Below, piece by piece: positions 1 to 8,933 of a stretch of 64,000 nucleotides of DNA (its first letter is position 1; every line of letters starts with the position of its first letter). A program made the translations under genes and the position numbers. The notes below the pieces were generated by a model. The model was not told the origin of the DNA. It did no database searches and was given only the letters and a program-made list of their open reading frames with translations. This DNA comes from Halieaceae bacterium UBA4452 (GTDB lineage: Bacteria > Pseudomonadota > Gammaproteobacteria > Pseudomonadales > Halieaceae), in contig DGPA01000044.1 in assembly GCA_002389505.1 (NCBI GenBank), forward strand, positions 1 to 64,000, in the 5' to 3' direction.

Positions 1-1
1 C

Positions 2-823
2 GACTTTGGTGGCTGGTGGTTCCCATCGATTTTTGTGTTTTTAGCGTGGGCCGCCTTGTATCATGGCATTAAGTATCATCGTTTACTGCAAAGTGAGCAC
101 GAGCAGCTGTTGATATTAGAATCGCGTCAACGTCATGACGCCTTAAAACGAGTAGAAGCTGAATCGGCGGCTAGAGAATCTCAACTGCAACTATTAAGGT
201 ATCAGCTTAACCCACATTTTTTATTCAATACCCTCAATGCAATCAACGCCCTTATCTCGGCCGAACGCGCGAATGATGCTAAGCCTATGTTATTGAAATT
301 GAGTAATTTTCTGCGTTATTCCTTAGAGTCCGACGAGCAATTGACTGTCGAGCTAAGGCAAGAGCTAGACGCCGCTTCACTTTATTTGGAAATTGAGCAG
401 GTGCGATTTTCGGATCGCTTGATACTGCATTCTGACATTGACGACGGAATTGACGATGTTCAGGTGCCTAGTCTGATCCTGCAGCCTTTGCTTGAAAATG
501 CCATTAAGTACGCGATCGCCCAATCAGAAGAAGGCGGTGTAATTAAGCTCACAGCGAATGTGGATAATAACACGTTGGTATTAACCGTTGAGGATAGTGG
601 CTCTGATGCAGTTCCATTGTCTAAGTTGGCGGACTCAGATTCAGACTTAGACGCGGGCACTGGCATTGGGCTCGCCAATATAAAAGCCCGTCTAAGCAAT
701 CTCTACGGTCGTCAGAGCAGCGTTGCAGTTGACCGTTCTAACCTAGGGGGTAGGCGAGTCGCGCTGAGCTTGCCTGTACATCGCAACACATTCGCCTTAG
801 GAGAGCAACGCTATGTCGGATAG
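2..823 (+). CDS. LytS/YehU-type sensor histidine kinase, 5' end outside window
   Basis: Membrane-bound sensor kinase of the His_kinase/HATPase_c (LytS, YehU) type, which phosphorylates a LytTR response regulator. The reading frame is open to the left edge and starts inside a hydrophobic segment (WWFPSIFVFLAWAALY), so this is the end of the last membrane helix and the true N-terminus lies upstream. Then follow a charged coiled-coil linker, the family signature LNPHFLFNTLN with the phospho-accepting His at bases 217-219, and a C-terminal ATPase domain with an N-box (LLENAIKYA) and a glycine-rich GTGIGLANI lid. The last 11 bases overlap the response regulator gene, so the two are translated together. 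The sensed signal is not visible. Subfamily assignment is firm; the exact role is unknown. Confidence 0.92.
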   Translation, partial: DFGGWWFPSIFVFLAWAALYHGIKYHRLLQSEHEQLLILESRQRHDALKRVEAESAARESQLQLLRYQLNPHFLFNTLNAINALISAERANDAKPMLLKLSNFLRYSLESDEQLTVELRQELDAASLYLEIEQVRFSDRLILHSDIDDGIDDVQVPSLILQPLLENAIKYAIAQSEEGGVIKLTANVDNNTLVLTVEDSGSDAVPLSKLADSDSDLDAGTGIGLANIKARLSNLYGRQSSVAVDRSNLGGRRVALSLPVHRNTFALGEQRYVG

Positions 824-1601
824 GCTTCAAACGCTGCTTGTTGATGATGAACCATTGGCGCTGGATTATTTGCGGTCGTTATTGAGCGCCGAGTCCGATA
901 TTGACATTGTTGCCACCTGTCGTAACGGTAAGGAGGCGCTCGATAGCTTCAGAACCACTTCCATTGACCTAATTTTTTTAGATGTGCATATGCCAGTAAT
1001 CAATGGGTTAGAAGTTGTTGCGCAGTTACAAGCAGACGTATTCCCGATGATTGTTTTTGTTACTGCCTTTGACAAATTTGCGCTCGAAGCCTTTGAATTA
1101 AATGCAGTAGATTATTTGCTGAAACCTCTGGACCCTGCCCGTCTGCAGCTAACCCTTGAACGGGTTCGACAACGGCAGCTTACTGAAACACTATTGCATG
1201 ATAAAAGTGCTGTTGTGAATGCAATGGGACACATGCAAGCAGGTCGTGTAGGCAACCTATCCGAGGGTCCTACAACGGAAACAAAGAAGCTCCCGATTAA
1301 AGATGGCAGCGAAACTCATTTGGTTGATATTAAGGATATCGACTGGATTGATGCTGCTGGCGACTATATGTGCGTTCATGTTGCTGGTGAAACGCATATT
1401 CTGCGTTCCACGATGAAAGAATTAGAGCGGCGTTTAAGCGGGCAGTTTGCTCGAATACATCGGTCGACCATTGCCAATATGGACAAGGTTCAGCGAGTTG
1501 TTTCGCTGCCTAAAGGGGAGAGCCGACTCTATCTCTCAGGTGACGTTACCCTCAAGGTGAGCCGTAATTACCGGGAGGCTATACGCCATTTACTCACTTG
1601 A
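813..1601 (+). CDS. LytTR-family response regulator
   Basis: Cytoplasmic DNA-binding response regulator of the AlgR/LytR type, 262 aa. Residues 1-125 form a receiver domain: acidic pair DDEP near residue 11, phospho-acceptor Asp57 in FLDVHMP, and a KPLD motif at about residue 104. Residues 160-262 form a LytTR domain (DIDWIDAAGDY, RIHRSTIAN, LKVSRNYR), which binds direct repeats about 10 bases apart in known members. The ATG at 813 has AGGAG at 799-803 and lies within the end of the kinase gene. The next genes downstream, after 200 bases, are two glycoside hydrolases on the same strand, so control of glucan use is a reasonable but untested guess. Confidence 0.93.
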   Translation: MSDRLQTLLVDDEPLALDYLRSLLSAESDIDIVATCRNGKEALDSFRTTSIDLIFLDVHMPVINGLEVVAQLQADVFPMIVFVTAFDKFALEAFELNAVDYLLKPLDPARLQLTLERVRQRQLTETLLHDKSAVVNAMGHMQAGRVGNLSEGPTTETKKLPIKDGSETHLVDIKDIDWIDAAGDYMCVHVAGETHILRSTMKELERRLSGQFARIHRSTIANMDKVQRVVSLPKGESRLYLSGDVTLKVSRNYREAIRHLLT

Positions 1602-1801
1602 AAATATGCCGATTCCTCGCCTGACTTGCTAGCGCGGTGGTGCCCCTCGCAACTGGCAACTCGCCTCCTGTGCCACCCGCTTTAACGCGGGGCTCAACCT
1701 GTTGGTCGTAATCCACTGGAGTCGATCAGCCGTGTGTTCTATCGTTGAAGGAGTCCGTGATGTGCGGACTGCCCCCGATCTGCCAAGAGATAGATACTGC
1801 T

Positions 1802-4255
1802 ATGCGGCGCTCACACTTTGTCACGTTAATCGTCTTTTTAGGCTTGCTTAGCCTCAACGCATGCGATAGTCAGCAGGCCTCGGCCCCCCAGGGTGATAAC
1901 CAAGTGGTTGTCAATCTCCTAAAGCAAATGACCCTGGAACAAAAAGTGGGTCAAATGCTGCAAGGCGAGATTAAACACGTTACCCCCGACGATGTGCGTG
2001 AATACGGTTTGGGCAGTGTGTTAAATGGCGGAGGCTCGTTCCCTGGGGGACAGAAATTAGCCTCTCTCGATGCTTGGACCGACCTTGCCGATAGCTATTA
2101 CCACGCTTCAGTAGACAGCAGTGCCGGTAACGCAGGTATTCCCATTATGTGGGGTAGCGACGCCGTGCACGGCCATAACAATGTGATAGGCGCAACGTTG
2201 TTTCCGCACAACATTGGTCTGGGTGCGGCCAATGATCCCGAACTAGTGGGCAGAATCGCGGCAGCCACCGCTAAGGAAGTTAAGGCGACCGGCATTGACT
2301 GGATTTTTGCACCGACAATTGCGGTAGCTCAGGATCCTCGCTGGGGACGCACTTATGAATCCTTTAGTAGCGATACTCAGCGAGTAGCGCAGTTCGCAGC
2401 GCCTATTGTCAAACACTTTCAAGACGAAGGATTAGTGGCGACCGCCAAACACTTTATCGGCGATGGAGGCACACTGGGTGGCGTTGACCAAGGCGACACT
2501 CGATTGTCGCTAGAAGCCCTGTTGGCGGTGCACGGGGGTGGATACTACGAAGCCCTTGATGCGGGTGTCCTCAGTATTATGGCGTCGTTTAATAGCTTCA
2601 ATGGGGACAAAATACACGGTAATCGCCTGTTATTAACCGAGGTGCTCAAGGAGCGTTTAGGCTTTGACGGTTTCGTTGTTGCTGACTGGAATGGTATTGG
2701 TCAGGTCGAGGGCTGCACTAATGCAAACTGTGCTCAAGCCGTTAATGCGGGGGTTGATATGCTCATGGCTCCCGAAGACTGGAAAGCATTGCACGCCAAT
2801 ATTGTTAAGCAGGTGCGTGACGGCGATATTTCCGAGGCACGCATTGATGACGCCGTGTCACGCATATTAAAGGTTAAAGCGGCGGTGGGTTTGCTTGACC
2901 GAATGACTCCTTCGGAGACAGCGGCCGATTATAAACAGACAGTCGGATCAACCAATCATCGCGCCATCGCACGAGAAGCCGTCCGTAAGTCTCTGGTTAT
3001 GCTAAAGAATAAGCAGGGTGTGTTGCCTTTACATCCCGCTGGGCGCTATCTCATAGCCGGTCCGGGCGCCGACGATATCGGTATGCAGTCGGGAGGCTGG
3101 ACCATTAGTTGGCAGGGTACGGGTAATGCCAACAGTGATTTTCCAGGGGGTACGTCGATTGCTGCGGGTCTGAGGCAGCAGATTGATTCGGCAGGTGGGC
3201 AGTTGCTCACGCCTGAAGAGTACACCGAGGGCGACCCACTCGACGCAGTGGTCTATGTGTTTGGCGAAACACCCTATGCCGAAGGCGTGGGAGATATCAA
3301 ATCTCTGGCCTGGCAGCAGCGTAGCCAACGCGATAGACAAGCGATGTTGAAGTGGCGAGCCCTGGGCATACCTGTGGTGAGTCTCTTCATCACGGGTCGA
3401 CCTCGGTGGGTTAACGCTGAGTTGAACGCCTCCGATGCTTTTGTGGTGGCATGGCTGCCGGGATCAGAGGGTAGTGGGGTAGCTGACGTACTACTGACGG
3501 CGCCTACGGGGTCGCTTCAGCATGACTTTGTCGGTCGCCTGCCTATGCCATGGCCGGGTAGCGATCTCAATGCTTCAGACCCAAATCTTCCCGTAGCGGA
3601 GATTCTCTATCCCGTTGGCTTCGGCCTCCGCGCGTCGGAAGCGAGTCCGCATAACCGGTTGTCTGAGGTCGCTGTCGGCCAGTTAAGCAACAACGCTGAA
3701 ATCATTTTTGAAGGCGGCGAGCGCTGGCCTTGGATGATCTACTTAGGCGATGACAAAGATCCCGCATTAGCCGCGGGTCCGGGCAATGCCAAATCAGCGG
3801 ATGCGGGACTGTTAATGACGGTAGCTGATCGCTGGGTTCAAGAGGATGCGCGGCGCTTAGCATGGACCAACCTCACCGACAGCGCTTCGGTCTTTTTTGG
3901 GCGTGGTCAAGCTTGGGACGCTTCGGGTCTCATGAGGAGTGGTGGCGCGTTGCAGGTCGAGTGGCGTTGGCTTGAGGGCGATATGTCTACACTAAACCTG
4001 TTGGTCAACTGCGGCCCCGATTGTGGCGTTGAAATCCCTTTGCTTGCCCTTACTGCGGATATCATTCGTGGCGAGTGGGCGACATTTACACTGCCGCTGC
4101 GTTGCCTTGAGGCTCAGGGCGTCGATGTGAGTGCGCTTAGATCACCTTTTGGATGGCAAGCTAGCGGCCCATTAACGATCGAGGTATCGAAAGTGGTGGT
4201 GAGCAACAGTCCGTCAGACGAAAGCTCTGAGGGGTGCCCGGTTAGTCTTCAGTAA
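1802..4255 (+). CDS. GH3 exo-beta-glucosidase lipoprotein (ExoP-like)
   Basis: Glycoside hydrolase family 3 exo-beta-glucosidase/glucanase, 817 aa, releasing glucose from the non-reducing ends of beta-glucans. The chosen ATG gives a signal peptide with lipobox LNAC, so the enzyme is probably a lipoprotein at the outer membrane or in the periplasm. An upstream ATG at 1760 with GAAGGAG at 1746-1752 would add 14 residues before the signal and cannot be excluded. The N-terminal TIM barrel has the KHFIGDGG motif (about residue 220) and the catalytic nucleophile Asp295 in VVADWNG; a C-terminal alpha/beta domain follows; the last 160 residues look like the Exop_C carbohydrate-binding-like domain of marine ExoP enzymes. 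The GH16 endo-enzyme lies just downstream; together they would degrade laminarin or related glucans. Family is certain, linkage specificity is not. Confidence 0.93.
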   Translation: MRRSHFVTLIVFLGLLSLNACDSQQASAPQGDNQVVVNLLKQMTLEQKVGQMLQGEIKHVTPDDVREYGLGSVLNGGGSFPGGQKLASLDAWTDLADSYYHASVDSSAGNAGIPIMWGSDAVHGHNNVIGATLFPHNIGLGAANDPELVGRIAAATAKEVKATGIDWIFAPTIAVAQDPRWGRTYESFSSDTQRVAQFAAPIVKHFQDEGLVATAKHFIGDGGTLGGVDQGDTRLSLEALLAVHGGGYYEALDAGVLSIMASFNSFNGDKIHGNRLLLTEVLKERLGFDGFVVADWNGIGQVEGCTNANCAQAVNAGVDMLMAPEDWKALHANIVKQVRDGDISEARIDDAVSRILKVKAAVGLLDRMTPSETAADYKQTVGSTNHRAIAREAVRKSLVMLKNKQGVLPLHPAGRYLIAGPGADDIGMQSGGWTISWQGTGNANSDFPGGTSIAAGLRQQIDSAGGQLLTPEEYTEGDPLDAVVYVFGETPYAEGVGDIKSLAWQQRSQRDRQAMLKWRALGIPVVSLFITGRPRWVNAELNASDAFVVAWLPGSEGSGVADVLLTAPTGSLQHDFVGRLPMPWPGSDLNASDPNLPVAEILYPVGFGLRASEASPHNRLSEVAVGQLSNNAEIIFEGGERWPWMIYLGDDKDPALAAGPGNAKSADAGLLMTVADRWVQEDARRLAWTNLTDSASVFFGRGQAWDASGLMRSGGALQVEWRWLEGDMSTLNLLVNCGPDCGVEIPLLALTADIIRGEWATFTLPLRCLEAQGVDVSALRSPFGWQASGPLTIEVSKVVVSNSPSDESSEGCPVSLQ

Positions 4256-4339
4256 TAGCGAGCAGGGTACAGGATCCACGGTCGCCGCCCGTTGGGTCCT
4301 ATAAGAAATCACAATGGCTTCACTGACGAAGGAATGGGT

Positions 4340-5137
4340 ATGTCGAATACACGTGGACAGCGGATGTTATGGAGTCTGTTGATGTGCGCAATAAGCTCAC
4401 AGGCGGCTACCAGTGACTGTCGACCGATCTGGCAGCAGGAATTTGATACCCCCCTCGACACGACCACTTGGAATATCATCGAAGGTGATGGGTGCGACAT
4501 TGGTCTGTGTGGCTGGGGCAACAATGAGGAGCAGTCCTACCACGCTGACTCGGTGGCGGTGCGCGATGGCATATTAAGGATTACCGCATCAGTGGACGAT
4601 ACTGGACAGATTGTCTCGGGTAAGCTGACCACAAAAGGACATTTTTCCCGGCAGTTTGGTCGATTTGAAGCGCGTATGAAATTGCCAGCTGGACGGGGTC
4701 TGTGGCCCGCATTTTGGATGATGCCTGAAGGTCAGAAGAAACCATGGCCCCACGAAGGTGAGATTGATATTCTCGAATGGACTGGCAATGAGCCGCACCG
4801 GGTTATTGGTGCAGCACACTTCGGCGAAGATTGGCCAAATAATGTCCACTACAGTGAAACCCTGCTGACACCCTCAGATTGGTCAGGGGAGTATCATGTT
4901 TATGGCATTGAATGGTCGCCGGGCAGTATACGCTGGATGGTAGACGGCCATATTCATGGCGAAGCTACCCCCAAAGCTATCGCCCCTTGGCGCTGGGTGT
5001 TTGACGATATGCCTTTCCACCCCATTCTGAATATGGCAGTGGGCGGCAACTTGGGCGGTGACGTGGTTCGCGAGGATTTGCCTGCTACCTTAGAAGTCGA
5101 CTGGGTGCGTGTGTACGATCAAAACTGCGTAATGTGA
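4340..5137 (+). CDS. GH16 endo-beta-1,3-glucanase (laminarinase-like)
   Basis: Secreted family 16 glycoside hydrolase, 265 aa, with a single catalytic domain. The start at 4340 is supported by GAAGGA at 4328-4333 and gives a signal peptide ending near SSQAA. The retaining active-site motif GEIDILEW places nucleophile Glu141, Asp143 and acid/base Glu146. Aromatic substrate-cleft residues typical of the laminarinase branch are present (LWPAFWMMP, VYGIEWSPG). There is no carbohydrate-binding module. It follows the GH3 gene after 84 bases, on the same strand. Endo-cleavage of beta-1,3-glucan is the most likely activity; other GH16 substrates such as mixed-linkage glucan are possible. Confidence 0.92.
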   Translation: MSNTRGQRMLWSLLMCAISSQAATSDCRPIWQQEFDTPLDTTTWNIIEGDGCDIGLCGWGNNEEQSYHADSVAVRDGILRITASVDDTGQIVSGKLTTKGHFSRQFGRFEARMKLPAGRGLWPAFWMMPEGQKKPWPHEGEIDILEWTGNEPHRVIGAAHFGEDWPNNVHYSETLLTPSDWSGEYHVYGIEWSPGSIRWMVDGHIHGEATPKAIAPWRWVFDDMPFHPILNMAVGGNLGGDVVREDLPATLEVDWVRVYDQNCVM

Positions 5138-5170
5138 GGGCTACTGACCCACTGATTCACCCCATTGTCC

Positions 5171-5199
5171 TTGACTCGTGCTCTGCTCAGCCTTAGGAT
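5171..5199 (+). promoter_or_regulatory. Sigma-70 promoter of tRNA-Arg
   Basis: TTGACT (5171-5176) and TAGGAT (5194-5199) are separated by exactly 17 bases. Transcription would start near 5206, about four bases before the mature tRNA 5' end, a normal arrangement for a stand-alone tRNA gene. Confidence 0.6.
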
Positions 5200-5209
5200 G
5201 CCAGCCTCT

Positions 5210-5286
5210 CCGCCCGTAGCTCAGCTGGATAGAGCACCAGGCTTCGAACCTGGGTGTCGGGAGTTCGAATCTCTCCGGGCGGGCCA
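5210..5286 (+). tRNA. tRNA-Arg (anticodon TCG), reads CGA
   Basis: A 77-base cloverleaf with encoded CCA. Acceptor stem CCGCCCG (5210-5216) pairs fully with CGGGCGG (5276-5282); the discriminator is G5283. The D arm is GCTC...GAGC. The anticodon stem CCAGG/CCTGG encloses loop CTTCGAA with anticodon TCG. The T arm is GGGAG/CTCTC around TTCGAAT. It has its own promoter and a downstream hairpin. The minus-strand open frame across it is the well-known false translation of tRNA genes. Confidence 0.96.
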
Positions 5287-5291
5287 TCAAT

Positions 5292-5319
5292 AACACAATC
5301 TCCAGTCGGGAGTTTTGTT
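5292..5319 (+). terminator. Probable tRNA terminator hairpin
   Basis: Inverted repeat AACA(C)AATCTCC / GGAGTTTTGTT around loop AGTCG, starting six bases after the tRNA CCA end. The stem has one bulge and one mismatch. The 3' arm is T-rich, as in an intrinsic terminator. Confidence 0.5.
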
Positions 5320-5615
5320 GGTTTATGGGGAGGTAAGAAGTGCCAAAGATCGAGTACAGCAGCGTTGCAACAGCGTAGCTGATCCGAGTATCGCCTCACT
5401 GTCAGTGCGGTGATGGTCGAAAAATCGACGCGATTAATCGAGGTGAAAAGATTCGCTACTACCCCAATCAAGTCATCACTATTTTCATCAGGGGCTTGTA
5501 CGGTTAATCACCTTATAACCAGCTACACTCTGTAACCGTCGCTAAGCGCTTTGCGTCTGTGAGTGAGGATACCGACGTTAGTGTGATGTATCGATGTGAC
5601 TCAAGAGGGTGTTTT
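5320..5615. other. Spacer between tRNA and MDR gene, nothing recognised
   Basis: About 300 bases without a credible gene. Frames on either strand look like random translations, and there is no copy of the tRNA 3' end and no integrase fragment that would mark an integration site. The last bases carry AGAGGG, the ribosome binding site of the next gene. The promoter of that gene presumably lies here, but no convincing -35/-10 pair was found. Confidence 0.5.
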
Positions 5616-6626
5616 ATGCGTGTATTACAGTTAAGCAAATTTGGTTCTGAGCATTTATCCGTCACCGATAGCCCGTTGGCTGAACTGGGCGACCAGGAGG
5701 TTTTGGTATCCTTGGAGGCGGCGTCAGTCAATCCCCGTGACAGTCAAATCATTGCCGGGCAGTTTGCGACGAATGTCCAATTTCCTCTCATCCCCTTGTC
5801 AGATGGCGCGGGAACTATTACCCGTGTAGGCAGTGCGGTGACACGGTTTGTTGTCGGCGATCGTGTTACCCCCTTATTTTTCCCCAACTGGCTTAGCGGT
5901 GAGGCCATGGCAGGTGAACGAGCGGTATCCACCGGGTTAGAGGCACCCGGCGTAGCGCGAGACTTAGGTATTTTCCACGAGCAATCATTGGTCGCCTTTC
6001 CTAAACATCTCTCTGCGGTTGAGGCGGCTTGTTATCCCTGTGCCGGTCTCACGGCTTGGTCTGGATTATTTGTTAATGCTCAAATCCGTGAGGGCAGCTG
6101 GGTGTTAGTGCAGGGGACCGGTGGTGTGGCCACCATGGGCATCCAGCTTGCAAAAGCGGCTGGCGCCAAGGTTATTTGTATTTCGTCGAGTGACCAAAAA
6201 CTGGAGCAGGCACAATTACTCGGAGCCGATCATACGATTAATTATAGCGATACCCCCAATTGGGGTCAGCGTGCCTTCGAGCTGTCTGGACAGGGCGTTG
6301 ATGCGGTGCTGGATATTGGTGGAGGGGGTACGTTAGAGAACTCGCTAGAAGCGATTCGTCATGGCGGGCATATCAATATCATTGGCTACGTGGCAGGGAT
6401 TGATATGGGCGTTACGGTTTTTCCTCTGATCATTAAGAATGCGCATTTGCATGGCATTGGTACCGGTAACAGAGACAGTTATGAGCAACTCATGAGCTTT
6501 GTTGATCGACACCAGCTTCGCCCTGCGGTAGCGCAGACCTTTCCTTTAGAGCAGGTGAAGCACGCCTTAGCGGCGCTCGATAACGACCGTCCGTTTGGGA
6601 AAGTGGTCATCGATTTCGCTAGCTAA
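5616..6626 (+). CDS. Quinone-oxidoreductase-like MDR protein
   Basis: Medium-chain dehydrogenase/reductase of the NADPH:quinone reductase type, 336 aa. The ATG at 5616 follows AGAGGG by about seven bases; the frame continues upstream but without conservation. The N-terminal GroES-like domain is followed by the NAD(P)-binding motif VQGTGGVATMGIQLAK at about residue 170. Catalytic zinc ligands (Cys/His pairs of alcohol dehydrogenases) are absent, so it is probably a zinc-free NADPH-dependent reductase of alpha,beta-unsaturated carbonyls or quinones. It resembles the gene at 51425-52429 along its whole length, so the two are paralogues. It converges on the crotonase gene downstream. Substrate unknown. 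Confidence 0.88.
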   Translation: MRVLQLSKFGSEHLSVTDSPLAELGDQEVLVSLEAASVNPRDSQIIAGQFATNVQFPLIPLSDGAGTITRVGSAVTRFVVGDRVTPLFFPNWLSGEAMAGERAVSTGLEAPGVARDLGIFHEQSLVAFPKHLSAVEAACYPCAGLTAWSGLFVNAQIREGSWVLVQGTGGVATMGIQLAKAAGAKVICISSSDQKLEQAQLLGADHTINYSDTPNWGQRAFELSGQGVDAVLDIGGGGTLENSLEAIRHGGHINIIGYVAGIDMGVTVFPLIIKNAHLHGIGTGNRDSYEQLMSFVDRHQLRPAVAQTFPLEQVKHALAALDNDRPFGKVVIDFAS

Positions 6627-6630
6627 CAGG

Positions 6631-6646
6631 GCTGTCTATTGACAGC
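6631..6646. terminator. Short hairpin between convergent genes
   Basis: GCTGTC (6631-6636) and GACAGC (6641-6646) form a perfect 6-bp stem with loop TATT, five bases after the MDR stop codon. No T run follows on either side, so it is only a weak terminator candidate. Confidence 0.3.
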
Positions 6647-6788
6647 TGCGGGTTAGTTGTCAGCGACGCACGCCCTTGTGCGGTATTCATGACAGTCCAT
6701 GGTCAGGCCTCATCCTCATCCTCATTCGCCCCAAGCTCAGCTTAAACAGCTCATCTTTAGCTGTGAATGCCGATGATAGCGATAAGAC

Positions 6789-7583
6789 TCAGCTGTCAGA
6801 CCAGTCAGGCGCGCGTTTTTCAAGAAAGGCATTGATCGCCTCTCGGGCATCCGAGGTCATTGCCAGAATGGTTTGTTGTCGATCTTCAAGCGCCATAGCC
6901 GCATCCAGTGATGGTGCATCAGTACTAAAATTAAGCCCGTCTTTGGTGAGTCGAAGCCCTAGGGGGGAGGTGCCTTGCATCTCAGTGATATACGTCTTTG
7001 CGGCATCGACTAAATTGCTTTCGGGGACGACCTCTGATACCAAATGGGTGCGTAAGGCGCGTTCTGCATTAATGAACCGTCCGGTGAGCATAAGTTCACT
7101 GGCAATAGAGACACCCACCAGTCGTGGTAGAAAATAACTGCAGCCCATATCACAGGCGGACAGCCCCGCCTTTATAAAGGCTGCATTCATCTTGGCATTA
7201 TCAGCGGCAATGCGAATATCAGAGGCCAGCGCCAAACTAAAACCACCTCCGCAGGCAGCTCCTTGGACTAACGCAATAATGGGTTGCGGGCAGCGTCGCA
7301 TGGCACGATAGACATCAGATATGCTGCGCTGAATTGTGAGTAATTGTTGGGGTGTAGCACCAGCGCCCCAACCGCCATCGGTGAGATCAAGGCCGGCACA
7401 AAATGCGCGGCCGTTGGCTTTCAGTACGACAACACGAATGGCCGTGTTGGTGTTTAGTTCGGTGAAAGCTGTCATCAGTTCATTGACGAGATCTTTGCTC
7501 AGGGCGTTCAAGGAGTCCGGACGATTCAATGTCAACCAGAGAACACCGTTTTCAACGGAATGGATGAGCGTCTTTTGTTCCAT
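6789..7583 (-). CDS. Enoyl-CoA hydratase/isomerase family protein
   Basis: Cytoplasmic crotonase-fold protein, 264 aa. The ATG at 7583 is preceded by an AGGA-containing ribosome binding site on the minus strand; an in-frame start at 7616 is less likely. The CoA-binding oxyanion-hole segments are visible: GRAFCAGLDL (about residue 65) and GAACGGGFSLALASD (about residue 110). The two glutamates of true hydratases are missing: the first position is Ser (GGGFSLA), and the second lies in a FIKAGLS segment instead of QPE. Hydratase activity is therefore doubtful; isomerase, hydrolase or other crotonase chemistry is possible. It lies 89 bases downstream of the FAD monooxygenase and may be co-transcribed with it. 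Confidence 0.87.
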   Translation of the reverse strand: MEQKTLIHSVENGVLWLTLNRPDSLNALSKDLVNELMTAFTELNTNTAIRVVVLKANGRAFCAGLDLTDGGWGAGATPQQLLTIQRSISDVYRAMRRCPQPIIALVQGAACGGGFSLALASDIRIAADNAKMNAAFIKAGLSACDMGCSYFLPRLVGVSIASELMLTGRFINAERALRTHLVSEVVPESNLVDAAKTYITEMQGTSPLGLRLTKDGLNFSTDAPSLDAAMALEDRQQTILAMTSDAREAINAFLEKRAPDWSDS

Positions 7584-7672
7584 AATTTCCTGTCCTTTGG
7601 CTGATAATCGAGCCATTTGGGCTGTGGGTGCTATGTGTGATCATTGCCGGGCTGCGAGTTCAAGCGCCCGCA

Positions 7673-8845
7673 TCAAGACAGCCCCGCTGCATTGCGCGCC
7701 ATAGCCGTCAGTAAGGTATTATCTCCCTTGACCGCTTCGAGTTTCTTGGAAAGGGCTTGAAAACCTTCTCCATTCAATGTGTCCATTTGCACACCCGCCG
7801 CATGATTTTCCGCAAGCCGTTGCTCTAACTCCGGCCGAAAAGTATCTTCAAAATGCGCGAGTATGGCAGTGGCATCTGCTTGTAGAAATCCACTGGCTAA
7901 TGGCTGTAACAATTGACGTAATTGCTCCGCTACGCGAAAGCATGTGTTCATGCCCATACTTCTTGCGGGGTGCATGGCATGAGAGGCATCACCGATAAGT
8001 ACCGCCGGACCAAGCCCTCGCCACGGCGCCGTACTCAGAGAGACGGGCGGGTAAATGGCGCCAAATTCGGCCTCAGTCAGATCAATCGCACTGCTCCACG
8101 CTCTAAGCGTCGCACAGATATCAGCGGAGCTTAGCGAACGCCAGTGAGATAGCTCACTCGCGTCGATGGGGAAGCCAATTTTGGATCCACCTTGGACCCG
8201 TGGGATCAATGACACCATGCGGTCTCGCGTTAAATGAACGTCGAGAGTTCGTTTCTCTGGGAGCTCTCTGGCCTTTCCGTACAACACGGCAATGGGGTAT
8301 TGATAGTGGTGTCGAGTGGTCTCGATGTGTAATCGAGTTCGCATCAATGAGCCAGGGCCGTCGGCGCCTACTAGTAACGTGGCCCGCCGCGCTATGCGCG
8401 TACCGTCGGCTAGGTCGAAATTGAGCAGCCATTTGTCGTTGTTACGCTCAACGTGCCAGCGCTGCACACCTGACCAACTCTGTAAGCGGCCCTCAAGCGC
8501 TCGTTGCATAAGGACGTTACCAATCAACTCATGATTGAGAAACAGAAACCAGGGATGGCGAAGTTCGCCTTCTGGCACGGGCACACTAAGGATTTTATGG
8601 CCAGCAGCGTCAAACCAACGCGTTCCATGTCTTCGCTCTGCTCCCGCTTTGATTAATCGATCAAGCACGCCCCATTTTTCAAGAACGTCCAGCATGGAAG
8701 GCTGAATATGATCCCCTCGGGCAGTGTCCAGTGGGCTGTTTCGCTTGTCGATCAGTACCACCGACAGGCCTGTATCTGCTAACGCCGCAGCGAGAGCGGA
8801 GCCTGCTATGCCCGCCCCGACAATGGCTAAATCGACGTTGTCCAA
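7673..8845 (-). CDS. FAD-dependent aromatic/ubiquinone-type monooxygenase
   Basis: Class A flavoprotein monooxygenase (PHBH/UbiH fold), 390 aa, cytoplasmic. It has the N-terminal ADP-binding motif AIVGAGIAGSALA, the DG motif LLVGADGPGS at about residue 160, and the FAD-ribityl GD motif LIGDASHAMHPARSMGMN at about residue 285. The family hydroxylates aromatic rings or quinone precursors with NAD(P)H and O2. The N-terminus is complete. The gene is divergent from the MFS transporter, with an 88-base control region between, and its neighbours are a crotonase-like and an NmrA-like protein, so a role in breakdown of an aromatic or cyclic compound is plausible. The substrate cannot be read from sequence. 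Confidence 0.88.
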   Translation of the reverse strand: MDNVDLAIVGAGIAGSALAAALADTGLSVVLIDKRNSPLDTARGDHIQPSMLDVLEKWGVLDRLIKAGAERRHGTRWFDAAGHKILSVPVPEGELRHPWFLFLNHELIGNVLMQRALEGRLQSWSGVQRWHVERNNDKWLLNFDLADGTRIARRATLLVGADGPGSLMRTRLHIETTRHHYQYPIAVLYGKARELPEKRTLDVHLTRDRMVSLIPRVQGGSKIGFPIDASELSHWRSLSSADICATLRAWSSAIDLTEAEFGAIYPPVSLSTAPWRGLGPAVLIGDASHAMHPARSMGMNTCFRVAEQLRQLLQPLASGFLQADATAILAHFEDTFRPELEQRLAENHAAGVQMDTLNGEGFQALSKKLEAVKGDNTLLTAMARNAAGLS

Positions 8846-8870
8846 TACGGCCTCCGCTGCCAGTTGATTA

Positions 8871-8899
8871 TTGGCTACCCTTAGCCGACCGATTATTAT
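8871..8899 (+). promoter_or_regulatory. Possible promoter of the MFS gene
   Basis: TTGGCT (8871-8876) and TATTAT (8894-8899) with 17-base spacing lie in the divergent region and would start transcription about 28 bases before the MFS ATG. Confidence 0.4.
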
Positions 8900-8933
8900 A
8901 TCGTCTTAGCCGTAGATATCCGAGACGCTAAGT

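Noticed and set aside
5193..5471. Minus-strand 92-codon open frame over the tRNA
   Set aside because: Its C-terminal half is the typical false translation of a tRNA gene; the tRNA cloverleaf is unambiguous.
5210..5615. tRNA-Arg as an integration site for a mobile element
   Set aside because: No integrase, no duplicated tRNA 3' end and no change in gene character downstream.
6705..6726. Tandem CTCATC-like triplet of hexamers
   Set aside because: Three imperfect units only; too short to be a meaningful repeat array.
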